Below are positions 55,152 through 64,000 of a DNA stretch of 64,000 nucleotides, in pieces. Position 1 is the first letter of the stretch. Every line of letters begins with the position of its first letter. This DNA comes from Maea johnstoni (taxonomy: Eukaryota; Annelida; Polychaeta; Spionida; Magelonidae): positions 7,576,922 through 7,640,921 of the forward strand of contig OZ012695.1 in the NCBI GenBank assembly GCA_963942565.1, read 5' to 3'. A model generated the notes under the pieces. That model was not told the DNA's origin. It saw only the letters and a list, made by a program, of their open reading frames with translations, and did not search any database. The position numbers and the translations under genes are program-made.

Positions 55152-55450
55152 CATACACATAGAGGTTCAGAAGAGATGAGTCCTAATCATGATAACACAA
55201 TTATCCATATAGTAGAGACTACAGATACTGATTGGCATGAATTGTTTAAGTAAGTCAACAAAGCTGATCAATGTCGCCACCACAGGAGAAAAACCTATAT
55301 CTGTTCTCTGAATGCTCAGGATAAGGAATTTATACCCTTCAAGGTGGCTTCTGCTAATTGCTGTCTTTTGATTGGCTAAGGCAGGATGAATGACAGCTTG
55401 AGAATTGACAGGACAGGAATTCACTCAAGGGGCGCTAATATCAATTTGGC
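55152..55450 (-). other. Alternative candidate GPSM first exon (strong donor only)
   Basis: A consensus donor (ATG|gtgagt) sits at the 55152/55151 boundary, about 1.9 kb upstream of the GPSM exon 1 acceptor. No acceptor or promoter motif was recognised upstream, so the right-hand limit is nominal. It competes with, or adds to, the exon at 63174-63235. Confidence 0.2.
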
Positions 55451-56448
55451 ACGATTGCATTTCATCACTTCAAACTGTGAAATAGGTTGTGAACAGTACT
55501 TGAGATAGTGTGGCGAGTGCAAATTGGTAGGCTTCAAGTATATACTAAATACATATCAAGTTCTTAACCCCTTTATTCCTGCAGCACTTGACATGTAATG
55601 ACCATTTTAGAAATATCTATCAAGAGGCCAGAATTGTTGAGAGAATTTCTTTTTGTTTTTTTCCATTCTTACAGATGCGGTCAACAGGCCTCACCGCTAA
55701 CTGAAAATGTTACTGGCCCCGGCCCATAAGACCAGCACTTGACACCTTAGGATCTACTGGTCCACTCCTGCAAAATTTTCTTTAACATAACAAGAAAAAA
55801 CATTGCATAAAATAAACTGTCAACATTTATTTCTATTTATTTTATCATCATTCATATGAAAAAACATTTGGCGACATTCTTGAGGGGAAACTTGCTGACA
55901 AGAGTGTCCTTCCATGTTGACTGGCCAGTGGGTCTCTGTTTTCTCGCCCAAAGCCGTTTACGAGAATTTTTACTGGACTGGGGCCAGCGGTTCACTGTTA
56001 GCATGTAGCCCTGGTCAATGCATTACACATATACATTAATTCATCTAGACATTTATTCCTTGATTAACTTGATTGATAACGATCAATTACTTTTGATAAA
56101 ATGGATGATGAATATTTCCTCAGTCCTAAATATTTCTTTAAACCCCCAGTTCCCCAAGTTAGAAGCTGGCTAGCCTCAAGTACATATACATATGGCTGAC
56201 CCCCGATAACCTGGTGACCAGTGAGTACTTGAGGGTCAAAGGCAATCACACTGGATGCCATGAATGGACAATTGCACTATTTCAGTCAAGGTGACTTACA
56301 TTAATTGGAGTTTAAGATGTAATGCTGAGATAGCTAAGTGAAAAATTAACATTTTGCCAAACATCTGCTCTAGAGTCTAGATTTAACCCTTCCATGTCTA
56401 GAGCTCCATCTCCAGCTTTAGGTTTTAAATGAGTTCCACCCTTTCATG

Positions 56449-57092
56449 CAGGGTCTTAGCCAGGATTATCATAACAGGGTGTCCAAAATGGGGATTCAAG
56501 AAGACAGGGTGTCTCCAAACCCCCTAGTTGAAAGAAAAAAAGTCATCATACTGACCATGTACATCGACAAATCAAGTAATTATATGCTTTATTTCTTCAA
56601 CAAATGTTCTAGTTATCATTTAAGAAGACTTTTATAAAATATCTACTTATAATTGATATTTTCAAAAAATTCTGACCAAAAGATAGGGTGTCTTTTCCCC
56701 TCAATATAGGTATTTTTCGTGGACCAGGGCAGTGTCTTAGCCAGGATTTAGAAACTGGGTGCCTAAAATTGGCAGTTGTAAAATTTTAGGGCGTCCAAAT
56801 TTTTAAGGGGGATCACAATATACCCACATTTCAACCATAAACATGTATAAATTCATCAAAATAAGGCATGATATCATTAAACAATGTCATGGGAATTATA
56901 AGGAGATGACAAAATTCAATTATAAGCTTGAGATTAGGATTTTTAAAAATTCCACACAAAAATATTTGGGTGTCCTGAGTGATCCTTTTTAAGGGTTTGG
57001 GTGTCCAAAGAGGCACCCAGACGCCCTGCTGGCTAAGACCATGGACCAGGGTGCCAAAAAGACACCCGGTCACCCTGCTGGCTAAGACCCTG
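56449..57092. mobile_element. hAT-like CAGGGTCTTAGCC MITE with 8-bp target duplication, holding a nested relative
   Basis: The ends are CAGGGTCTTAGCCAGGAT and GGCTAAGACCCTG. CTTTCATG is repeated at 56441-56448 and 57093-57100. Confidence 0.88.
56730..57043. mobile_element. Nested CAGTGTCTTAGCC MITE, 314 bp, with 8-bp target duplication
   Basis: The ends are CAGTGTCTTAGCCAGGAT and GGCTAAGACCATG. GACCAGGG is repeated at 56722-56729 and 57044-57051. Confidence 0.86.
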
Positions 57093-57817
57093 CTTTCATG
57101 TCGAGAGCTCTCTCTTGTGCTTTAGTATTTAAATTAGCTTAACCTATATTCATATAATAAGAGCTCTCTTCTACTTATGTTTTTAAATTAGTTTAACCCT
57201 TTCATGCCCATAGCTCTCTTCTGCTCTTGTACGTATTCAAATTAGTTTGACCCTTTCATCTCTAGAGCTCTCTCTTCTGCTCTTCTACATATTTAAATTA
57301 AGTTTGACCTTTTCATGTCCAGAGCACCATCTTCTGCTCTTGTATATATTCAAATTGGGTTAACCCTTTCATGGCCGGAGCACCATCTTCTGCTCTTGTA
57401 TATATTCAAATTGGAATAAGTAATAAGTATGTATTGTTAACCTGCGAGTCACCAATTTGTATACTGATTTAAATTATAAGAATATGAAATAAAAAACATC
57501 CACCACCAAATTACTGAATTAGCTAAAAAAAAAAAAAAGTTCCAGCCAAAACCTAGTCTACATAAACCACGCTAAGAAGCTGGCCTCCAGATAGAAAACC
57601 ATGTGCCACCTAGGTAATTGGTGAGAAGCCATTATGAGGAAGGTCTGCTTGTGTCTAATCAATATCACAAGTGCTGTAGTCGTCATATTTCACAGCCTCA
57701 CTTGTCACAGACTCGTTACGATGACAGCGCTATTAATGAGCATCACTAATGATTAGCACTAATAACCAGACAGCAATATGCAGCATTCTGCCACCTCTAA
57801 GTGCAGTGAGGAATATG

Positions 57818-57855
57818 CGTGTGTGTGTGTGTGCATGTGTGTGTATATATATAAT
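57818..57855 (+). repeat. (GT)n microsatellite and decayed copy
   Basis: GTGTGTGTGTGTGTGCATGT and following TATATATA; a second TGTGTGTGTGGATGTGTACG lies near 57932 with related flanks, so the block is partly duplicated. Confidence 0.7.
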
Positions 57856-58139
57856 CAGCATATCCACTCAAGTCTCAATTATATATTCTAGAGGGAGATG
57901 GTAGGCGTTAGATAAATGAGAAGGTTGAATTGTGTGTGTGTGGATGTGTACGTGTGGATGTACATACATGTATATAATCAGCATATATACCCTTGATTAT
58001 ATCCAACCTCCACTTCTAGAGGTAGATTAATGGAAATGTTGAACAATCAAGCAAAGGACTGAGTACATGTTCCTGGATATCATTACTCAAAGCAGAGACA
58101 TGAAAACTCAGCTCAAAGAAATGTTTATGATGTAGAGGA

Positions 58140-58440
58140 CATAGTCAGGACCTGTCCAGTCTGTCTTTCTAACAGGCAGTCTACTGAAAAACCTTCTCTT
58201 CAGACAGGCAAAGATTGCTATATGAAGAATATACAATTATGACTTTTTGAGGGGGTAAAAACCGAATCTTTCAAGAATAACAAACATGTTCTAAGACATG
58301 TCTTGGTAAATTGCCCTAGTTGACACAATAGAATATTCATCAAATGGACTACTTGGCAGATAAGCTGAATCTGGACAGGCAGAAATTTTGTGATTGCTGT
58401 TTCAGATAGGTATTTTTAAAACCAAGGATAAGGCCTTTGA
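58140..58440. mobile_element. MITE, CAGGGACTTAGCC subfamily, eroded
   Basis: TAGTCAGGACCTGTCCAGTC at the left, GGACAGGCAGAAATTTTGTG and AAACCAAGGATAAGGCC at the right. Confidence 0.55.
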
Positions 58441-58479
58441 TCGTAACAAGTAAACAAGACAATTTATACATACACTCAT

Positions 58480-58780
58480 AGTCTTAGCCATCAGAGCGTC
58501 ATTTAGATACCCAAATCCTCGAAAATCACCCTTCCGAACACCCAGATTTTTGTAGGTCAATTCTTCAGAATGTCTATTTCAAGCATATATTAACTGAATT
58601 TCTATCGCTTCAATATAATTCCCATGGCATTGCATATGGATATTATGCTTCATTTCATTGAGTAAATACATGTTTATATGGTTTTATATTTGAATATATT
58701 GTGATCTCCCATGAAAAAAGGTTGCCAAAAAATTAGCAATGGACAATTTTGGGGACCCTGTAAGTGTTTCTACATCCGGG
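58480..58780 (-). mobile_element. CAGGGTCTTAGCC-family MITE, uninterrupted relative of 14209-14600
   Basis: TAGTCTTAGCCATCAGAGCG, ACCCAAATCCTCGAAAATCA and TATATTGTGATCTCCCATGA. It lacks the TTAA insert present in the 14.3-kb copy. Confidence 0.6.
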
Positions 58781-59374
58781 CTAAAATTCTGATTCCTTCT
58801 GTTTTTAAAAACACACACATGAATTCCATATGCTCCAAAGAGCACCAAACACTTGCTGTTTGCAGATTAGTTTTGATCTCTGAATCCCAGTAGCCTTGTT
58901 TTTAAGAGGGTTGAACTTTGCACTAGCAGAATTATATTTTTCTTCCTGACAGTCACTTGATCCTAATTGAAATCAACATGTGATATTAACAACTCATTGC
59001 AAATCTGAACCAATTCCTCAAGATAAGAAAAAGAATCCATAACCCACAAGGCATCATTAAGCACAGGAACAATGGCCAGCTTTCAAACATATCTTTGAGG
59101 TGAATATCAATTGATACTAATTGCAATGTACATTAACATCCAGATTCATAAAATGATAGCATAGATTTTGTGGAAACCCACATAACTTGCTGATGATACT
59201 TCGTACACTATAAGGTTTTCCCTTTCCAATAACCATAAAGAATCTCTTAACTTACAGGTTACTTTCATACTGATTTTCACAGTGCTTTAAAGGCAGAGCC
59301 CCTCATATTTTAAAAAGCCTACTATGTTAGGCCTAAAACAACTGTGGTCCATAATGGGCACCGTTAGTTTATAA

Positions 59375-59598
59375 CCCATTAGTGCTCACAGCGACTAAAA
59401 ACAGCCCAACAATTTTTGGTGAAACTTTTAAGTTGAAAGCAAAGTTGGAAATATGTATATTAATTTGAAGGAGATATATGTTACTCAGAATATTACAACT
59501 CTCCTTCAAATATTTTGTATAAGTATTCAGAAGTTTTTGTCACAAATATATTGGACCTAGATGATAATTTCTTGAGAAACTCTGATGCATGAATGGGT
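59375..59598 (+). mobile_element. piggyBac-like MITE, family B
   Basis: CCCATTAGTGCTCACAGCG at the left, GATGCATGAATGGGTT at the right; AACTCTCCTTCAAATATTTT inside. Confidence 0.75.
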
Positions 59599-59600
59599 TC

Positions 59601-59852
59601 AAGAGTTATCCCCTCCCGTTGGTGCAATGGGAATTTTGATTATTTCGTCACTTCTTCTGCCATATTGTGTTCAGTTGTGATTAATCAGTAATTAGTGACT
59701 GGGAGGAAACTGCAGCACCCAGCGAAAACCACCACCTAACCCCAAGTCCCTCACAAAATGATCACATGCCCTGTCCAGGATTCCAACCCAGGCAGTGGCG
59801 AGAGAAAGCTAGCAGTCAGTGGCAATGCCTTAGACCACTCAGCCGTCAGGGC
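59601..59852 (-). mobile_element. tRNA-Ser-like SINE
   Basis: The minus-strand head reads GCCCTGACGGCTGAGTGGTC (A box), then an ACTGCTAGC anticodon region (GCT, Ser-like) and a degenerate B box GGTTGGAATCC, closing with GGACAGGGC. The body has GGGTTAGGTGGTGGTTTTCG and AGTTTCCTCCCAGTCAC. Body fragments recur at 50205-50310 and 54880-54935, which supports a SINE rather than a lone tRNA pseudogene. Confidence 0.65.
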
Positions 59853-60264
59853 ACACCCTTCGGTCCAAGTGGAACACATGCTCTGAGCAAGATGGAAAGT
59901 CATTTCTCCTGCTCAACCCCCCCATCTATCTCGGAGCTCAGCACCTGCTGTCACTGGCAGGATTAATGCAATATCCACCATCAACTGACATCAATTGCGT
60001 GTGGGTCCCACAAAACAAGTCTAATCCTCTTGTCCTAGCCCTAGCAGTATTCATAACGATACCAGAAATGGGCTACTGAAATTGTGTCAATATAAGGTTG
60101 TGAATAAAATTGGCAGGTAAAAACATTTCCTACTACTAGGAGTCTAGGACATTGATTCTTCTGGTGTCTACCTTTGATTCATCACCATTGTAGTGATCAG
60201 TGATATCATATAGAGATGAGTTTGTTTATTTAAATATCAGTCATGAATATATTCTACATTTACA

Positions 60265-60430
<166 letters not shown>

Positions 60431-60594
60431 AGGGGGGAGGGAGGGAGAGATTTCATCCCATCTTTCCTGTCCCGATTACAGTTTATATAGTAATTAGTAC
60501 AAGTGTGATGAGTCAGCCTCATTTGTAAGGCTTTGGGCCTTTATAGAGCTTTAGAATCGTTTCTTAACCAATATGATTGTAATGCCTATTAGTG

Positions 60595-61051
60595 ATGGGA
60601 TTCTGCCCAAAATTTTTGACTCGAGCGACCCTCGAGTTTGTTGCATAATTACCATTTTCTGGTGCACCGATTCTCAATGCCGCGGTACACTGTATGCGTG
60701 CCTGGCATGTGCCGGCGTATGCTGCGGCGCAATTTCGTTTTAAATCATCTGCCTTAAGGTCTTGTCTTTCCACAGCAGAACAAGGCGGCGGAAAGACAAG
60801 AAACAACACAAGACAAGGTAGGGATGCATTTTATTACGTTTATTTTTTTGGGGAAATGATATTCTTGCTGTATTTGGCCGCCAAAGTCAGCGTATGAAGA
60901 ACGTTTCCACACGCCACTGAACGCCATGATCACCTGTTTTATGTGGTAACAAGCTCGTTTTTTTTTGAGCATGTAAAACGAGTTTCGAGCGCTCGAAATC
61001 TCGGGAGGAACGAGCGAATACTCAAACTTTCAAGCGATCGACTCACCACTA
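60595..61051. mobile_element. hAT-like MITE with TAGTGATGG / CCACTA ends
   Basis: The left end TAGTGATGGGATTC and right end GACTCACCACTA are inverted with mismatches. ATGCCTAT precedes and GCGCCTAT follows (6 of 8). The interior has CTCGAG-type motifs and a CpG-rich centre. Confidence 0.6.
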
Positions 61052-61345
61052 GCGCCTATCTATTAAATTCTTATCTACCTTAAGTTCTACATATCTATAT
61101 GCAGTTGTTCAATGTTCAACGGCTGACAAAAATTTGTTAGAGACAATCCATCCCCCCCTACCTTATATTTTCAGCGATCACCTGCCTGTGCAGACAGGAT
61201 TAATGGAATGATCGCCATTAACTGACATCAAATGCATATGGGCCTCATGCTAATCCTTTTTCTTAGCCACACGGTAGTAGTCAGGATTTAGAAACTGGGT
61301 GCTCAAAATCGGCAGTTCTACAAGGGGTAACTGAAGACCACTTTG

Positions 61346-61470
61346 TTGTTATCCTTGTTGTGAAAATGGTACACTGCCGTACTGCGTCCAGCCAGGTGTA
61401 CATATCGCACAAAGCTGCTGACTTCTCTCATACATCTTGCCGTAAACCATTTTCACAACAAGGATAACAA
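61346..61470. mobile_element. Small MITE with 25-bp perfect terminal inverted repeats
   Basis: TTGTTATCCTTGTTGTGAAA and its exact inverse end a 125-bp element with a 75-bp centre. The inverted match runs 25 bases. Target duplication not identified. Confidence 0.7.
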
Positions 61471-61728
61471 ATATTATAATCAGTTCCACCCTGATACTAG
61501 CAGCTGATTGGTCAATTTCTTTGTTGTACTAGACTATATTGAGCTTCTAACATTGCTACTTGAATTGACAAGATCTGTCCAAAGCATTTTAATATCAAGG
61601 ATGTAGTACACCGGATGCAAATAGGTAAGCCCAATCTGTGTGATAGCTCACTCGATGGATTGATTTTTCGTGCTTGAAGTGTCAGCTGACCACGTTTTGC
61701 TGTGTAGAGCACTGGCTGCTGGTGTTAA

Positions 61729-61917
61729 CCCTTCCAATGCTGTTCAGCTACTTTCGTCCGAAGCCAAGGGTGCAAAGATTTTTGAAAAATATCTAAATGC
61801 TGCCATGTTGGTATTGATTAGATAGCACTAGCAGAGTAGTATCATATGCGTACCCATGTGCCAGGGTTTCAGTCTTTTCCCAGGTTTTCGCATCATTTTG
61901 TATTGGCCAAATAAGGG
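61729..61917 (-). mobile_element. piggyBac-like MITE, family A, perfect TTAA flanks
   Basis: TTAA at 61725-61728 and 61918-61921; CCCTTCCAATGCTG and AATAAGGG ends. The segment with CACCAGCAGC near the right terminus is deleted. Confidence 0.8.
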
Positions 61918-62109
61918 TTAAGGAGACCTGGCTGATGAAGTGGGTCGATATTTCAGCAGCAAATAGCGAGACACAAGGAAGTTGTTGTTGTAATCAACAT
62001 GATAGGGAATCGATCTCCTCCGTGTGTTTCGCACTGAAGGCAGCAATCAATTTCTTAGTGATTCTAAAGGCAGCCTGCAGTATCATGTATCGCTAAAAGT
62101 CACTCTCAA

Positions 62110-62792
62110 GGATCAACTGTATCTCATTCACTTTCAGTAAGGGACTTAGCCAGGACCCAGGGTCTTAGCCAGGATTTCAAAAATACCCGTCCAAAACAGC
62201 AATTTCAAAATTTCTGCCCGTCCAGATTTAGCTACTAATCTACTTCAAATCCTTATACCAGCTACTATTAATAGCCTAGTGTGTCAAAAAGGGCAATTTA
62301 CACTTCAGCTATGTCCTAGAAGATGGTTTGTTAGGAAAATATTTGGTTATTACACCCAGAATGTCAAAATTTTAAAAGCATCATAGAAAATTTTGCCTGT
62401 CCAAACAGGAGGTTTTTAGGAAACTACCTGTCCAAAAGACAGGTAAGACGGGTCCTGCCTAAGTCCCTGCCAGGACCATACCTACCTGTCTTTTGGACAG
62501 GTAGTTAACTAAAAAGCTCCTGTTTGAACAGGCAAAAATTTCTATGAAGATTTTTCAATTTTGACTTCTGGGGGTAATAACCAAATATGTTCCTAACAAA
62601 CCACCTTCTAGTGTAAATTGCTCTTTTTAACACACTTAGGTTATTAAATGTAGCTGGTATGAGGATTTGAAGTAGATTAGTAGCTAAATCTGGATGTGCA
62701 GAAATTTTGAAATTGCTGTTTTGGACACACATTTTTGAAGTCCTGGCTAAGACCCTGGCTCAGGGATCAACTGTATCTCATTCACTTTCAGT
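62110..62792. repeat. Inverted MITE pair between 29-bp direct repeats
   Basis: GGATCAACTGTATCTCATTC and nine further bases stand at 62110-62138 and again, identical, at 62764-62792. Between them are two CAGGG(A/T)CTTAGCC MITEs in opposite orientation (62159-62471 and about 62472-62757). Confidence 0.75.
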
Positions 62793-63173
62793 TAACTAGT
62801 CAAAACAAATTAAAATGTTTGTTTCCTGTTAAGGTCCCAAAGATAATAGGGTAGGTAGGTAGGGAGTTTCTTTTTTTTTAAGTATTCAATAAGTGGCTTA
62901 CTGCTATAAATCTCCAAAAGGGCGTTAAAAATAGCACTTTGGAAAATATTTGGTCATTAATACCGACATAATAAAGTCAAAATTGAAAATGTTTCGCAGA
63001 GCTTCTTCTTGCCTGTTCTAAATTGAGGTTTTAAGGAAACTGGCTGTCCAAATACCTAGTCCTGGCTTAAGTCCATGACAGGAAAGTAACCTCTGGGATT
63101 CAATAATCAGCATGTACCAACAACCAACATAACTCATATAGAAGCTAGGACTGACTGAGTGACAGCTACTTAC

Positions 63174-63235
63174 CTTGTCAGTTACAATATGATATCTTTA
63201 TTTCGTGTAACTCAGTTGTGTGGGCTCATGGTCAT
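63174..63235 (-). other. Candidate non-coding exon, possibly GPSM 5' UTR
   Basis: A 62-bp interval is bounded by a strong acceptor (ttatttctgtttcag) and a perfect donor (AAG|gtaagt) on the minus strand. All three frames contain stops, so it would be untranslated. It lies upstream of GPSM coding exon 1, which itself starts with an acceptor and therefore needs an upstream exon. Linking the two is inference. Confidence 0.4.
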
Positions 63236-63937
63236 CTGAAACAGAAATAAATAATTTGAAATTTTATAAAACACAATATTCTAGCTCAAAATTTTCAATG
63301 TGACTTATTGCCAAAAATATCAAACGAACACAGGCCCTGGAAAGTCCTTTATAAATCAGTAAAATTTCCTACCAGGCACCAAAATAATTTTTAGAACCAA
63401 CTTACCATGCTGCCGAAATGCTTTTTACTTGCCTTGCACGAATATATGCTAGAAAGGCATATATATCTTGTCTAAATCTTGCATTTAATGATGTGAAAAA
63501 CACTTCCTTTTCAGTTTTGTTGCGTTAATACTTACCGTATTTCCATATTTCTCCAGGGGTATTTGGGCCATTTACTACATAAAATGTGTTTGTGGTGTTC
63601 ACAATATCAGCTTGCCCAGCGGGACCAGGCAAGTGTAAATGAAAATGCACTTGCCCAAAAGTTTTTTTTCAGAAATTCACTTGCCAGGGTAAGCAGGCTA
63701 GTAGTACTTACTAATGCTGGAGCCTGCCTACCAGTTCTGGCAAGTGGGTGAGAAATTGACATCTTGCCTAGTAGGCGACATAGCTGAGCATGGTAAGTAC
63801 TAGCTACCGGTGCATGTCGATTGATTGAAAGCTGTCAGTGTGGGTCAGAATGATCCAGCAGGAAATTTAGTCACTGGGAGAAAATGAGTGAAGGCCTAAC
63901 AAAATGCTTAGTGGTCTCATCAACAAAGGCAAAATCA

Positions 63938-63953
63938 CACCCCCCCCCCCCCC
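63938..63953 (+). repeat. Poly-C tract
   Basis: Sixteen or so consecutive C; a similar run lies at 14700-14714. Confidence 0.9.
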
Positions 63954-64000
63954 AAATAAAAAAACCTTCACAAATGACATATTTCGTCTCTAGATATTTT

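Larger units (their letters stand above)
56384..57420 (+). repeat. Minisatellite of about 58-bp units, split by a MITE insertion
   Basis: Units read CCCTTTCATG-CTAGAGC-C-CTCTTCTGCTCTTGTA-ATATTCAAATT-G-TTAA. One unit lies at 56384-56448 and about five more from 57093 to 57420. The intervening 644 bp is a MITE with a target duplication made from the unit itself. Each unit starts with TTAACCC-TTTCATG, like a family-B terminus. Confidence 0.75.

Noticed and set aside
57120-57420. Possible CRISPR-like array of short repeats
   Set aside because: The units are directly adjacent with no unique spacers, in an animal intergenic region; it is a minisatellite.

Overview
This is a nuclear genomic window from an animal, most likely a non-vertebrate bilaterian. 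It is AT-rich, its genes have many short exons with GT-AG introns, and its introns and intergenic DNA are packed with short non-autonomous DNA transposons and tRNA-derived SINEs. The species cannot be named from the sequence; a marine deuterostome or a mollusc-like lophotrochozoan would both fit. No capsid, envelope or reverse-transcriptase reading frame and no long terminal repeats were seen.

Two protein-coding genes are supported, both on the minus strand. (1) Bases 572-20483 hold the 5' part of a quiescin sulfhydryl oxidase gene (QSOX): signal peptide, catalytic CGHC thioredoxin domain, second thioredoxin-like domain and the start of the helix-rich region, in eight exons. The Erv/ALR FAD domain must lie beyond the left edge. 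A 200-N assembly gap beside a (GA)n tract interrupts the first coding exon. (2) Bases 31553-53216 hold a complete GPSM/LGN/Pins-type gene. Thirteen exons join in phase to give a 659-residue protein with an LGN-type TPR array, a conserved RRFSMENMEL linker and four GoLoco motifs. An extra, phase-neutral TPR-like exon lies at 39868-39990, and a well-formed non-coding exon at 63174-63235 may belong to the 5' UTR.

Layout: 1-8040 QSOX exons 2-8 and small introns; 8041-20252 the 12-kb QSOX intron 1, full of repeats; 20253-20600 QSOX exon 1 and probable promoter; 20600-31550 intergenic DNA with mobile elements only; 31553-53216 GPSM; 53230-64000 upstream DNA, mostly repeats, with possible 5' UTR exons.

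The repeat load is informative. Two families end in CCCTT/CCCAT next to TTAA (piggyBac-like MITEs, called A and B here) and occur about 30 times. Several families starting CAGGG or TAGGG show 8-bp target duplications (hAT-like). One 1.06-kb element has 25-bp terminal repeats and TA flanks (Tc1/mariner-like). Nested insertions give relative ages. The QSOX-GPSM neighbourhood recalls human 9q34.3, where QSOX2 and GPSM1 are close neighbours, which suggests an old conserved linkage. The two proteins act in different places: QSOX makes disulfides in the secretory pathway, and GPSM/LGN orients the spindle at the cell cortex.
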